Shown here one piece after another: positions 9,178 to 21,905 of a stretch of 64,000 nucleotides of DNA. The DNA comes from Gari tellinella. Its lineage: Eukaryota > Mollusca > Bivalvia > Cardiida > Psammobiidae. The first letter of the stretch is position 1; every line of letters starts with the position of its first letter. The stretch covers positions 47,765,786 through 47,829,785 of the forward strand of contig OV277862.1 in the NCBI GenBank assembly GCA_922989275.2. Reading direction: 5' to 3'. A program made the position numbers and the translations under genes. The notes under the pieces were generated by a model. That model ran no database searches and was not told the DNA's origin. It saw only the letters and a list, made by a program, of their open reading frames with translations.

Positions 9178-10724
9178 CTTTGACACTATAAGATTTTTTT
9201 CTTTTAAAAATTACTAAATTGGTATTACTAATGAATTTTGTAATGTAACCGAACAGGTTTACTTCATACAATTACCTGTAGTCACGTGACCTTTAGTTTA
9301 CGCTAAGCCCGTGCTACTCGTGATATCAGTGGGCGTTCGTCGACGTTTTTCCATCACTGGGAAAGTGTGTCTCGGTGCAGTCACGGAAAAGTCGTGCAAA
9401 ATATTGAGAAACTATTTATACATGAATCTATTACGTTTAAAGAAGTTGCGTGTCTAATTTATTTTAGTATATTTGCAAAAAATGTAAACATACATTCATG
9501 TCTTATATTCTTAAACTGAATAGGCTGTTCTGAAATCAATGGGTCAAATAAATCAAACTGAAGGCTTTTTTATGGTAGAAAGTATCACTAGTACATATAT
9601 AAAGAAAAGAAGCATATTGTTGTTTCTGCAAAGCTTTAGTATCCCTAACAATAGTTTACATATACCTCATACCATTGTTACCGCAGGTCGAAGAGAACGG
9701 TGAAAGGTTTTTTTGTCTTTGAGTTGGCTTCGGCACTGATGCCCAGTGTTTGCTAGCCGTATGGCTGAAGAGCCCCCCCCCCCCCCTCCCCCGACCCGAG
9801 CAATACATCGCCCCTACAAAATTCTTACAAGATTCAGTCACCGAAACGCCCGTGAATGATCACCGCCCATCCCCAGCGCCCGACAACTCCGGGTCCTGGT
9901 AGTTTATGCCCGACCCGAGCCCAGAACCGTCCAATGGACCAAACCGTGTGAGGAAATACAACGCTACTTTGAACGATTTGCATATTCTCAGTCGACTGAC
10001 TACCTTATATAGTCGAAAGAAAATTGACTACGAATAGATTAGAACAGCATACATTTGGTCTTATCTGCGTGATTCACATTCTTATGTGATTTGTTTTTCA
10101 CATTTACTTGATTAAGAGCGGGGATTAGTTCAGTATTAATGCGTGCTATCCGGTCAGTGATAAGGACAAGTGCATTAGATCAGATAAAACGTTCGTGTCC
10201 TATAATCCTCGTTTCAGTCATCGGCCGATATAAGGAACCAATTATACATATATTAGAAAGGGACATATATAATATATCAGACATCAGGCTAGACGAAATG
10301 TACCTATTGCAAAACGTTTTATAACATAATTATATGTACGATTATAAGTTGTAAGGATACTCTATACAACGATACACTGACATTGTTAAAAACATAAAGT
10401 AAGGCATATTAAAACTATTCTATATTAGAAAGATATTTATGTGCTCAGTATATTTCAAGGACCCAATAGTATTACAATAAAGGTCCATATTATACCTACA
10501 TTTAACCGTTTCTTTCTAGGATATCGCAAGCTTAAAACATTGTATGTTTTTATTTTACAATAGTGGAACATCGAGCTGTGCTTCACACAGTTATCAGATA
10601 TCAAAGACGTCAAACAAATCACATTTAAAACTGGATGCACATATCAATTGTTTCGGTATACGTAGATAAATGGGTGCACCTGTATACCCTAAGGCGCAAC
10701 TCTACTATATATATACATTCCATA
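9178..10724. other. No gene seen; poly-C run
   Basis: No coding homology. A run of 14 C at 9773-9786 lies in a locally GC-rich patch (about 9770-9930) with repeated CCCGACCCGAGC-like words at 9790 and 9910. The rest is AT-rich and unassigned. Confidence 0.4.
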
Positions 10725-10975
10725 GTAACCCTTTACCCCATAAGTTTTTTCTAGTTTTGAAAATAGGTGACTACTTAAAGCAGGTTGAAAGTAAAGCAGA
10801 ATGCGCCCTAAGGCGCATTCTGTTTTACTTTCAGTCTGCTTTAAGTTACAACCTACTAGAATTAAGGAAATATTTCTTCTGATACATTTTCATGACTGTA
10901 TAGACTGGAATTATTTTCTTCCGCGGAGGATTTAAGGAATACGCTAAAAGGCGCGTCTATCAGGTAAAAGGTTAA
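10725..10975. mobile_element. Hairpin element, core A (GCGCC stem)
   Basis: The left end is GTAACCCTTTACCCCATAAG (the TTAA has mutated to GTAA); the right end is TTAA at 10972-10975 with inverted TTAACCTTTTACCTGATAGA. The palindrome at 10775-10843 has arm CTTAAAGCAGGTTGAAAGTA and centre GCGCCCTAAGGCGC, with two or three mismatches. The stem here has GCGCC/GGCGC where the copy at 5720 has GTGCC/GGCAC, so both sides differ together. Confidence 0.82.
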
Positions 10976-11390
10976 ACAAGTATGTACATGTCAAGCACTG
11001 AGTCAACGAAATTATACCATATCTTAAACTAGAACTCGCGTAACTTGACATTACCTATAATACAAAGTTAAAACACGGTACATGTATTACCATGTCAAAA
11101 TATGGATCTGTTTGACCCGCGCGTGCACCAGGTATACTCTTTTCATCGAAGTAGTTACAGTGTCGAATGTTATACACTCGTGTTTACTATTATTTAGGCT
11201 GCAACGTACATCAGGATCAAATTAAGCTGGCATCTCATCGCCTTTGTCTTAATCCTTTTATAAACAGTTACCATCGATGATGTCAAACGCATCGTTGTAC
11301 TGTCAGGTCTCATAATTCTACATTAAATAAGTCGGAACAATGGAAGTGAATTCTAAGCCTTGTGTATTTTGATACTGACGCTTTACGACA

Positions 11391-11625
11391 GGGTAATGCC
11401 TTTTAGCGCGCCTTTGATTTATTCTTGCGCTGTAAATAATTATTCAAAATTTTAAAACTCAGAACATGTTCTGTTTGACATAATCCATTATTCTAGAGGA
11501 TGGTAGCTAAGTGAAGGCTGAGATTAAAGCAACATTGGCCTTTATGTAAATTCTTGTTTTATTTCAACCACTTTTAAGTAGTCTGCGGTCTTCAAAACTA
11601 GAAATGGGCCGTAAAGTAATGGTTT
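11391..11625. mobile_element. Degenerate core-A element
   Basis: Recognised from GGGTAATGCCTTTTAGCGCG on the left, GTAGTCTGCGGTCTTCAAAACTAG and GGGCCGTAAAGTAATGG on the right, which are end sequences of the core-A family. The palindrome is no longer readable. An old copy. Confidence 0.5.
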
Positions 11626-11790
11626 AACAATGGGAGGTAGATAACATTACTGCTGCCACATGGCGTCCAATATGAAATATATAGGTTAAAGTTTTAAAGA
11701 AGAGTCTGTATTGATAAGCAAAGCCATTTAAGAAAACCGTTTTCTAAGTAGTTACACATTGAATGTCATTTACAAAAACGTATATATGTA

Positions 11791-11891
11791 TAGGTTAGAC
11801 CCTGGTTGAGCGCGAATAAACGATATAGTTCGAGGGGGCGTAGCCCCCGAGAACTATGTCGTTTATTCGCGCGCAACTATGGTCTAACCTA
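11791..11891. mobile_element. 101-bp TA-flanked hairpin
   Basis: TA, then GGTTAGACCCTGGTTGAGCG on the left, and its inverted partner GGTTAGACCATAGTTGCGCG before TA on the right. The inner arm CGAATAAACGATATAGTTC pairs with GAACTATGTCGTTTATTCG, and the loop is GGGGGCGTAGCCCCC. The whole 101 bp folds on itself with a few mismatches. TA at each outer edge fits a Tc1/mariner-type target duplication, although a two-base match is weak evidence. No second copy was noticed in the window. Confidence 0.7.
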
Positions 11892-12610
11892 TTTAGCACT
11901 GGCTTGGGCTCGAGGAAAACAAGAAGACCATTCGTTTCTGCTTTTTGTTTTAGACGAAAAAGTCATTTTGTTTGTAATAATTTACTAAAATTGAAAGGTT
12001 ATTTCAATGATAAGTTTGAGACATTAAACATGCTTTAACACCAACATAAATAACGCTTATTGAAGCTCTATATGTAAGCACAATTCATTAGTAATTGTCT
12101 TTAAAGTCTAGGTCTCACTGTACATAATAAAACGTCATCAAGCGTGTGCAGTTCACCTCTGAACTCAGCTGTTTTAAAGACAATCTAGACATGCGTATTC
12201 CGGTTTTTACATCTACAGCTGAAACAATGCATAAATCTAGGTCAAGAGGTACGGGGTAGATCTAGATTTTTTATTGTTACTGTGAAATTTCCGTATTGCT
12301 TCAGTTTAAATCATTGATCTGTTGTTAATTCCGATTAATTATCATTAAGGCTACATTGCAGACAAAAGGTTTTCGCAGTGGCTTGCTCGGAGGATTGCTA
12401 GAATTGTGACGTCAAATTGCCTCGAGATGACGGAAGCGTGGAATAAGTGAACAGTTTGTTAGTTATTCCATGGTTTGTTGAAATAAACGATATATTCACA
12501 GGTTTTTGAGGCATCTGATTGGCCGAGAGCTCCAAGCCATGTGCTAAACAAATGTGATTGCAGCCATTTCTTCTCGTAAACAATGATTATACCTCAATCC
12601 TTATTCCAAT
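11892..12610. other. No gene seen
   Basis: Contains a TGACGTCA palindrome at 12407-12414 and a GATTGGCC (CCAAT-box-like) word near 12518. These are too isolated to call a promoter. No recognised coding sequence. Confidence 0.4.
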
Positions 12611-13286
12611 AAAGTAAATGTAAACCGAAAATTACCATTTTCATCCTTAAGTTGACTTACAAACAGAAAAAGTGTTAATTTCTGTCAGGTAATACTCATG
12701 GCTGGCTGTCTTTTGTAAAGCAAAAAAAATCAACAACGGTATATATATTGCTTTAATTCCACCACTTGTTCGACTGAAATACCTAAAATGACTTTCGGAA
12801 ACTAGGACATTTTCAAATCATCAATACTACTACTTTTAACAAATTTAGTACCACCTCTCCATAATCCTATCCTTAATAGGTTTAGTTTTCAGTGGGAATA
12901 TTAAATGGGATTAAACGTAAGACGGAAGTAGACTGCTAAAATAAAGTAAATGTAAGCCGACTATTACCATTTTCATACTAATTTGACTTACAAACAGAAA
13001 ACGTGTTAATTTCTGTCAGGTAATACCCATTTATGTCTGTCTTGTGTAAAGCAAAAGTTATTTTCAATAACGCTATATATATATATTGCTTCAATTTCCA
13101 CCACTTGTTCAAATCAAATACCTAAAATCACCTTCGGAAACTAGGACATATCTGTTCAAACCATCAATACACCTACTTTAAAAATGTTAGCACCACCTCT
13201 CTATAATCCCATCCTAAATATCCTAATTTGTTTTCAGTGTTAATGTCAAATGGGATTAAACACAATACGGAAGTAGACTGCTGAAA
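12611..13286 (+). repeat. Tandem duplication, about 332-bp unit, two copies
   Basis: 12611-12942 and 12943-13286 are direct copies. Both start AAAGTAAATGTAA, share ACTTACAAACAGAAAA, TGTTAATTTCTGTCAGGTAA, TTCGGAAACTAGGACAT and AATGGGATTAAAC, and end GGAAGTAGACTGCT. Scattered substitutions and small indels (roughly 15 percent by eye) show it is not recent. Non-coding; function unknown. Confidence 0.85.
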
Positions 13287-13837
13287 TAGTTTGTTTTCCT
13301 TTATCTTTCTTTTACTTATCACTTGTTTTGAACATCATGTATATGATAATATTAATTTTGTTTATTGCAATAGCCCTACAAGTTTCACTTATTGAATTTT
13401 ATAACTTAACTAGGGCATATATAAGTAATCGTTATTGGGAGAGTCGACTGTTGTAAAAACTGCTGGGCAACGCAAAACGGGAGAACCCCATGGATACCCG
13501 ATATTAATAATAAAACTTATGTTTTCCGCGTTTTCTCTTGGAAACTGCTGATTTCAACATACTATCCGCTGTATCCTCCCGCTTTCCGTTGCCTGGATGT
13601 ACCTACTTGGCCCAACAAAATACAATAGCATGTTTTGTTATACACAATGTTTAATCTTTGAAACTATTCACATTGAAAATTCAGAAAACATTTAAATGTT
13701 CATGGTTTTGGCACTATTTCGGGCATGGTCCCCATTCCCATCATGCAAACCAACTCGGTAAGCGGGTACACCGGACATACTAGTCGTAAAGGGGCGACCT
13801 TTGACAGCCATTTACACTCAGTCCCGAAACATTAACA

Positions 13838-14155
13838 AAACAAAGCCAAACTAGGCTTATCTTCACGATATGCCAAACTAGCTTAAAATAAAGAACCTGC
13901 CAAGCAAGGCTTAAGGTCAAGCAATGCCAAACTAGGCTTAAAATCAAGAATATGCCAAACTAGGCTTGAAGTCAAGCAATGCCAAACTAGGCTTACAATC
14001 AAGAATATGCCAAACTAGGCTTAAAATCAAGCAAAGCCAAACTAGGCTTTAAATAAAGAATATGCCAAATTATAATTCCATGCCAAACTAGGCTTAAATG
14101 TATGTCATGCCAAACTAGGCTTCGATTTCAAGCAATTCCAAACTATGCTTCAATT
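13838..14155 (+). repeat. GCCAAACTAGGCTT tandem array
   Basis: About ten units of 28-31 bp, each containing GCCAAACTAGGCTT followed by an A-rich spacer. Spacers alternate between AAAATCAAGAATAT and GAAGTCAAGCAAT, so the real repeat is partly a dimer of about 60 bp. The unit itself holds the small inverted repeat GCC-AAACTA-GGC. Outer units are decayed (AAACTATGCTT at 14145). Confidence 0.88.
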
Positions 14156-14336
14156 TTCAACTGACAATCCTGGTTAACGGTTAATCCGCCAGTGAGACAC
14201 GTCTAGATCCCGGACGATCGGTAATCCAGCCACCAATCCCACCAGCAAAAAGCCGGGTTTTAACCAGAACTGTAGTGTTTTCTGTAACATTATTCCGTTA
14301 CAAACCAACTTTTTAGGATTACGCTGTCGGCCAACT

Positions 14337-14382
14337 GGCGCCGCGCCCAGGCCAAAAAATTATTGGGCGAAGGCGCGGCGCC
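14337..14382. repeat. GC-rich hairpin
   Basis: GGCGCCGCGCC at 14337-14347 pairs with GGCGCGGCGCC at 14372-14382 across a 24-base loop. It stands out against very AT-rich flanks. It could be a tiny MITE core or a decayed element; not otherwise identified. Confidence 0.6.
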
Positions 14383-17300
14383 ATCGCCAAATGAAAATCA
14401 TTATATTGTCAAATATTATTATATATATATGCAACTGTTGGCTTATTTATTACTGCCCACGGAGTACTTCTAAGTAACAGTGTAATTGTTGTAATTTGGA
14501 CAGTTTTTTACTTTTACATATGATATGTTTTATTCAGCAAAGAAATACATGTCTATCAGCATAATATAATAGAATACATATAAAGACGGGTAATGACGGG
14601 CAGTCATTCTCATAACAATAATCTGTAAAGTATATTAGAATCTGCACATTACATATTTTTGTATATGAATTTTCAATTACTTTTACATATGACACTAATA
14701 TATCATTTAATTAATTTATTTAGATAAAGTATATGTATGTGCACATTAAAGGTAGGACAATACAGTGTAAAACAGTGCCAAATCAATTGGATTGGACAAA
14801 CTACAAAACGATATATCCAGTAAGGGAAATATGTTCATATCAGCAAAAATTATTTGGCAGATTTCTGTATGCGCGAAAATATTACACCAGTCTCCTTTGC
14901 GCCGTTGGTTTAAATTTTAAACGTTTGCAAAACGAATTAGATCGATATTAGATACAAAGATGTCTGGCTTATCTGGATCAACACTGAGAAGCACCAAGCT
15001 TCATTATTTACAAAAATTGGGTAGAAAACGATATCGGAGTTAATGCTAGGAAGTAAGTAATTTCGAAAAGAGTTTGGGAATACTTATAATACATTTTCAC
15101 TAAATTGAGAAGTAATTGTTTATTGTTACTAGTGCATAAATATGTTTCACTTGTTCTCACCTACATAAGTTCATACTCACGCTCGACAGGGTCATTTATC
15201 AACGGGGGGTTTATTTATGTTGTTGCAATTCCATTAAATTTTACCTATACTCACATTTGTATAAACAGAGAGTATAAGCTGGCAGTAAATTAGAAAGCGA
15301 TGCCTTGTGCAATCAGTCAATTGTAACGAATTGTTCTTCACTGTAATTCAAAATAATACAAATTAGCTTTATTGTTAGTGCTTTTTGTTTTCTTAAAATA
15401 TGGTTTCTGAATGATCGCATCTCAGTGTTTGTGAATGGCAGTAGTGTGTACCGCAAAAGTCTAAATCTTACTTGCTTTGATGAAGGAAGGGCCAGAGCAT
15501 TTGTCATTGTTACGTTGATTATGTCACCAATAAGCCCAGTTTGATACCAAAAAAATAGAACATTAATCATCGGATACTTCTTTGCTGACATCCTTTCTAG
15601 TAGACGCGGGGCTCATGAGACATTGTATTTCGGTCAATGGTCTTTGACTGCAGACTCAATAATTGATACCTTTCAAAGATGGATTTACTAATAAAAAATA
15701 AGGCCTGCAAATGAACGATTCCAGATATCGAGATATTCTATAACATTTCCAATGGGGACTGTTTGCTTAAGTTTGTATACTGCGATAGAAAAGATGTCGA
15801 CATTAAATTTCGAATGCAAAGTTGAAGTTTTACACAACTCTTTATCTCATTAAAACAATCTAAATTTTGAATTAAATATCAGCTGCGTTTTACAATAGTT
15901 TGTAATAACATGAATTCAGAAATTAATCGATATCAATTTGGAAACTGTATATACAAGCACAGAATTAATGTCCAGTGTATTTAAGTATTGTTTAGTTCGC
16001 TTTTATCTATAGTATCCAAAAGCATTGATGAATTTATTACATCGTCTGAAGATCTATTAAAATACCAAATGGTTTTTAACCATAAAATGACCCTGGGTTA
16101 ACTCGTAACATTCCAAAAGAGCCTTGGATGAGTCGCAATGTTAAAAATAGACCATCGGTCGTTTTCTAAAGTTAAAGGATACAGGCTTGTGTCCCAACGC
16201 TCTGCGTTTATTTATTTTTTAATTTTTAATCTTTCACACAAAAGATACGGTGAGTATATAACAAAATACCACACATTGCACACTTTTCAGTACGATTGGT
16301 AATAATTAACTATATATTTTGATATTATCAATACTCAGTGATTACGAATATTATGTAGCCAAACACTTTTTATGTTGTGTTCAAACAAATCTATATTCAA
16401 ATACAGTTGACTTAGACTATTCGTGTTATTAATATACATTAAGATATAACAGCGACTCTGTAAAACAATACACATAAGTGGGAAAACATAAGACACAACA
16501 TGAATATCGCTTACAAAAAGTTTGACGCAATCTCAAAACTTCCAAATATTTTAGTAAAATAATTATAAGATTGTGCTGTTGTTCATGAGCACAGTTTTAT
16601 TCTCCCTAAAGCTTAGACTAGCCTTTCTCAATAAATTATTAGCTAATGAAAACCCGTTAATCCCCTGGCAATGATAGGCACAATTTACGGTACTGTTTGC
16701 TTTGATATCCGATTACAAATACTCGTTAAACCGTTTAACGGTTATTTGTATTCAATAGGGAACAATGGTCTGCTGGTTAATGATGCAGGGAATTTTCTAA
16801 CACTGTTGTTCATTCGCAATCGGGTAAAAACAAATGGAACTAAAAGGACAACGGTAATCGTTTTGATTGCCTTTTAGCATATGTTTTCTACATTTTACGA
16901 CTTACACGTGCGACTACATGTTGCAGTGCATGTGAGTAAAGGTACACTTTTATTACATTGCACAATAGCATTTTATAACAGATCAAGCAACATATTATCT
17001 TACCAAATATTTAATCTTTGTTTTGCATGTTTGTAATTTAACGTTTCAGAGTTGTATTATTATTTCAATTACAATGATATCGATTCACATTTAAATACAA
17101 TGTACATCGATATAAGACGTCCACTTTGACCTCACTAGACGTATCCGTTCACAAAACAATGACACTTCATAAATCAGATGTGGTTTTGATGGTTACATTT
17201 TTTAAATCAGTTACAGTCCAATTATTTATTCAGAGATCATATTTTATGGAGTATTGGACAGATTACAATATGAAATTGACAAAACGCGCCATGTATCAGA

Positions 17301-17503
17301 GGACTAGCAATGTACACAATTGGTATTGGTACTCCAATAATAACTGTTTTTATTAAGTGTGATTAATATGGAAACATTCACCCAAACTTATTAGCTTCTC
17401 TACCGTTGTCAGACTAAACCCAGTTGATTGAAAATCGTACAGAAATATTTGGCACCACGTACATAAAAGATTGTACTGTACAACGAAGTCAGAAAAATAC
17501 ATG
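14383..17503. other. No gene seen
   Basis: About 3.1 kb, AT-rich. Open frames at 14733-14951, 15105-15293, 15313-15591 and 16671-16877 match nothing recognised and lack splice or family support. A short TATATATAT run lies near 14420. Otherwise featureless. Confidence 0.4.
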
Positions 17504-17691
17504 TACAGTAAAATCCTGATTCTACGAACTCGCGTTAGATCGAACATACCCATATTTCAAAATTAAGCCACGTTTTAACTTTGAAATACGGGTATTTGCG
17601 ACTTAAACGAAATCGACAGATCACAATTCAATTTACGAAATACCCGGTTAAAACGATTTAAACGAGTTCGTAGTATCGGATTTCGACTGTA
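17504..17691. mobile_element. TA-flanked inverted-repeat element (CAGTMRAATCC ends)
   Basis: TA at 17504-17505, then CAGTAAAATCCTGATTCTAC GAACTCG on the left. The inverted right end is CAGTCGAAATCCGATACTAC GAACTCG followed by TA at 17690-17691. 188 bp. Ends CAGT with a TA duplication are typical of Tc1/mariner-type MITEs. Related but degraded sequence appears at 35520-35640 (ACGTAGCCACGTTTCAACT, GGGTATGATCGACTTAAACG) and possibly near 519, 25730 and 53590. Confidence 0.75.
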
Positions 17692-20600
17692 CTTCGATTC
17701 AACCTTTTTTGTTTTGATAGGTTGCATAGTAAGCAAATCGAAGACTGAGCAATAATATGTATCGTGGAGTATTTGATCAACTGTCAATCTGCCCTTAAAA
17801 TGGAGTGATCAGAATTTGGTAATAACTGATGACCCCGTTCCATTTATATGTGTGGGAATAATAAATTGTTTAAACTGTAAAGTGATGTTAACAACCACGT
17901 GTAAGAATGCAGTGATACTTTTTATGACTCTCCATCCAGACAGACTTGACACATTGTTATTACTGACTCGGTAACTGACATCAAAAGTTGTCTATGAATA
18001 GTTTGATTTCATCAAATGACCCGGTGGCTGTCAAATGAATCTTGATGGCAGGAATAATCCTGGTAATTGAAACAAGCCCAATGAGGTTTGGGGTACATTT
18101 GTTGGACAGTTTATCTATATATTATAGCCATGTTTAATGTAGCAGTAAAACATGTTCTGGGAGAAATAAGTTGTATCAATTGTAACACGCAGTACGAAAA
18201 CAAGAATCCTTTGACGGTTGGGTGTGGAATGTGAAGGGGACAACAATGATATTTAAATTACTATTTAATTAATGCGGCTAATCTTTAAGATATTTGACGC
18301 ATTTTAAAATCGATTTTATAAACTTATCAATCTTACCTTAATAATCAAACTGAAAGAATGTCCCATATTTAGATTCTACTCTCGCCTTAATCCATAATGT
18401 ATTGTGTTTTTTACTCTATTGTATATGCTCTTATTTTTGTTTTTTTAATACTTTGAAAACATGTGATTGTATGTATATCGAATTAAAACGAACAGCTTCG
18501 GTGTGAACATAGCGCTATATGAGTCCAGTATAATAGAAAGTATATTAGAGCTGTGTAATAATATTGAAGACATAACGTTATCCTCAAAAGTGTATCACTA
18601 ACAGTTATTACTCTGGCCAGTTTAATTGTCGTAAATAGTTTGGATTCTGATCAGACAAAGAACGGAACGCATAGGACATATTATCAGGATCGATCTGGAA
18701 TGTTGTACTTTGTAAGTGAAACACATGTATTATACTACTTATTCCATCTTAAGTATATATGATACTTGAATGTCAAAGTTCCCGACTCTATCAAAATAAT
18801 AACTTGACACTTTTCAATTTGTATCTTTGATTATGTCAGTTACTGTACAGGCAGTTTATAACAAAACAGTCTGTGTTTTAATACGTACTATCGAGGCAGT
18901 ATAACTGACGTCATTTCAAAACAAGTGGCAAACATTTTTGGTCCTAATTAGACGCCGCGTTACAAATGCGTTATTAGACGTTATTGAGCGTGGAAGAGTT
19001 AAAGACCTACTTTCAATTCGGGAATTACCCATAATTCGATTTTAATGTAGTGTATTAGTATAATTTTATTAAGTTTGATTAATGACATGTCTCAACACAC
19101 ACTCTTGGTCTGTTCCATATAACAGGTGCAGTAGTAGTAACTTCATAATATACAATAACAACATGTTCGACAACCACAAAATCGGACTACGACCTTTTCT
19201 AAGAGTGACTGTAATGGCGAGTTGCTCGACGTCATATCTGGGTTCAAACTATTTGTCACTTGTCTTTATTTACCTTCTGTCAAAATGTTCAATACGTAAC
19301 TGAGAAAAAAAGCAAATGACGAGTTTACGCAAACCATATTGCATCAGTGAAAATGTTTGACATAGATGTTTTGTCTTTGGGAACATCAGCAAGCAATGTC
19401 GTTTTTCGAAGGGTCGTTGTAGGGAGGCGAATTTTACCAATGATTTTCCTTAAGTTGGTTAAAACGTTGAGCATCTCGTCTAATTAGACTGGTGTATTGT
19501 ACAAACTTTCAATTAACTGCCTTTTGGCATGGATTCCTGCGTTTCGGGGGATATATATTTATTTCTACAAGGCATACCAACGTATTTACCACTGTGACCA
19601 GATGTGTATTATATTTTACGGTCATTTCAGGTTCCTTTAATCGTGTCTTTGCCACATTCGAGTACAGTTGTAATCGAAAAATAAAAAAACAGATTGACTC
19701 TCAGTCAGACCGATATATTGGAACAATATGGTAGATAACAATATTAAATTTAAATTGTGAAAGGTCCATCCGCACATAACACAGGAGCAAGCATTTACAG
19801 TAAAACTCGTCAATGACTACCATTGCCAAGAAGGCTAATTGGCGAATGATTGGTGAAGTCTTGCTATGAGATGATAGTAAAACTGAACGCAGTATGAATT
19901 GTTCGTTTGACTTTTATCTTGCTTTAAGCAGCTACCTGTTAAAACTTGACAATTACGGCCACTTTCAAGAAGGCTAATTGATGACAAGTCTCAAGACGAT
20001 TCTAATGAGTATTTACACTATGTTGAAATAGGTGAAATAATGGCGGATTTGTTCAGTAAAGGCCCCTCTTATCTGGAGCTCTGCTATTTTTGTGGTTATA
20101 GATGGAACTACTGTCGTTTGGTAAATCTAGAACACAATGCATTCAGTGTATTACTGTGGCCACATACAACAATAACCCAACCATTGGCAGTGATAGCATA
20201 TCTGATATCAAACAAATTCTCTTCAGTAGAAATGTCTCGTTTCATCAGCAGACATACATTAGTCAATTTCTGATTATTAATGTCGTGATAACTTTTATTT
20301 CAGATATTGATTAATGCATCTAGGCCAAGTGTCCAATAAAGACGACATTTGCAACAGTGTTGACTCTTATAAAACGCCGCGTTACGCGGCGAGTCATCTG
20401 GAACTTTACCCCGTTTGATATTTCATAAACTATGTTCAGTGTGTATCATCACATTCAATCCTCTTTGTCTTCGAGACGTCTGATCAGGATTCAAACGTTT
20501 GACCGATGCCAGTGTACTCAATAAAATTGTTCAATTATAATTTGAAATTCCAGTGACACTCATTTATCTGGGTTACCTCGTTACTAATCCCACGCATAGG

Positions 20601-21309
20601 TGGTTCTCTCGAAAAAACAATTCGAAAAATAATGTACCCTTACCCTTTTTATATACAACGTAGTGGTTTATAATTTGTCAAAAGATAAAATCGTGTGTAT
20701 TCACGAGAGACGGTGATATATGTGAACTATTGCATGTCATTCGATCGGTTCTGTTTCAAACATCTATGGATAAAGCACGTCTTCGACTGTTTGCGTTCAT
20801 TTAAGTAGCGAGAACTAATGAACTTGAAATCGGCACCTCTTCCTGTCTCAAATTAAGATTTGAAGCAAACCGTCTGCAAAACATCGGTAAGGGCGTCAGA
20901 CCGAATAGATCCTGGTACCGAGTTACCCGACAACTGGTTTGGATCAAACAAACATGCAAAACAACTTTGTTTGGGGTAAATAAGTATAAGTCTTCTTCTA
21001 CCAACTTGTTCATCCCTGTACATGTAATTTAAAAGCGAAACTACCTATATGCAAATAAGTATAGCACTTTTGCCATCTAGATTAGTTGTTTGCAATTTGT
21101 TACATATAAAAAACAGTGTAGATACAACAGTAAACGGATATACTGTAGTAAGCTTGTTGTCTAAATAATGTTAAAGCATCGTTAGATATTAACAAATCAA
21201 ATCAAAGTTATTGTCACAGTAATGTAGTTTTACTATTTCCTAAACATAAACTCCTGCAGCAATTTATACTTTCTCTGAAACGTATAGTCCCAATGTATAG
21301 TTTCATGAA
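17692..21309. other. No gene seen; decayed core-B pieces
   Basis: No coding homology in 3.6 kb. Fragments of core-B hairpin elements can be picked out at 18630-18690 (AGTTTGGATTCTGATCAGAC), 18900-19010 (AGACGCCGCGTTAC), and 20370-20510 (ACGCCGCGTTACGCGGCG, CTGATCAGGATTCAAACG). Sequence at about 19190-19440 is shared with 51860-52085 (TTCAAACT.TTTGTCAC, GAAGGG.CGTTGTAGG), so it is one arm of a longer core-B family. Confidence 0.45.
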
Positions 21310-21458
21310 CATGTACCATAAAATTCTATATCCTAGAAGGTGATAACTTAAAGTAGCGTAAAAGTAAAGTAGAGTGCGCTTTCAAGATTTTACTTTTATC
21401 AAGCTTCAAGTGGGAACCTGTCTTAAAATTAGAAACAAGCTATGGAGTAAAGGGTTAA
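21310..21458. mobile_element. Truncated core-A element
   Basis: Ends with TTAA at 21455-21458 preceded by AGAAACAAGCTATGGAGTAA AGGG, the right end of the core-A family. The core shows CTTAAAGTAGCGTAAAAGTA and TTTTACTTTTATCAAGC with the centre lost. The left end is unclear. Confidence 0.55.
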
Positions 21459-21705
21459 ACTTGTCGTCTACTTATTTCTTAGCTTTAGATGTTATGCCAG
21501 TTAATATAATTGTCGATGTAAGTGTCAATCAATTAAAGCCCTATCAGACAACGTAGTAATACACGGGCGAGTTTAACAATTGCCAAAAACCAGACAAAAT
21601 CCTCTTAGCGCCCTAAGAAATGTCAATAATGCGACAGGAATGTTACCTCACCGAATGCATTAAGAACATTTCGTCTCTGACACTGAGCTTAAATTGCTGA
21701 ACTCT

Positions 21706-21905
21706 TTAACCCTTAGACAGTTCCTAGTTTCGGAAACAGGTGACCGTTTTATAGCGGCTTTCCTACAACGCAATTCTGCTTTCTTATGAGTCTGCTTTAA
21801 ACTGTACCTTTTGTTAGGATATAACACTATTTCTTATGGTGCATGTATATGACTTTAGTAAGTGAAAATATATCCTTCAGTATAGAAATTGCATAAAAAA
21901 GACGT
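21706..21905. mobile_element. Degenerate core-A element
   Basis: TTAACCCTTAGACAGTTCCT starts at 21706, then GGAAACAGGTGACC, a broken stem (ACGCAATTCTGCTTTC, GTCTGCTTTAAAC), then GTTAGGATATAACACTATTT. The right end has no clear TTAA. Confidence 0.5.

Noticed and set aside
13838..14155. CRISPR-like array (regular repeats with spacers)
   Set aside because: The spacers are themselves repeats of two types, units decay, and the genome is animal; this is a satellite.
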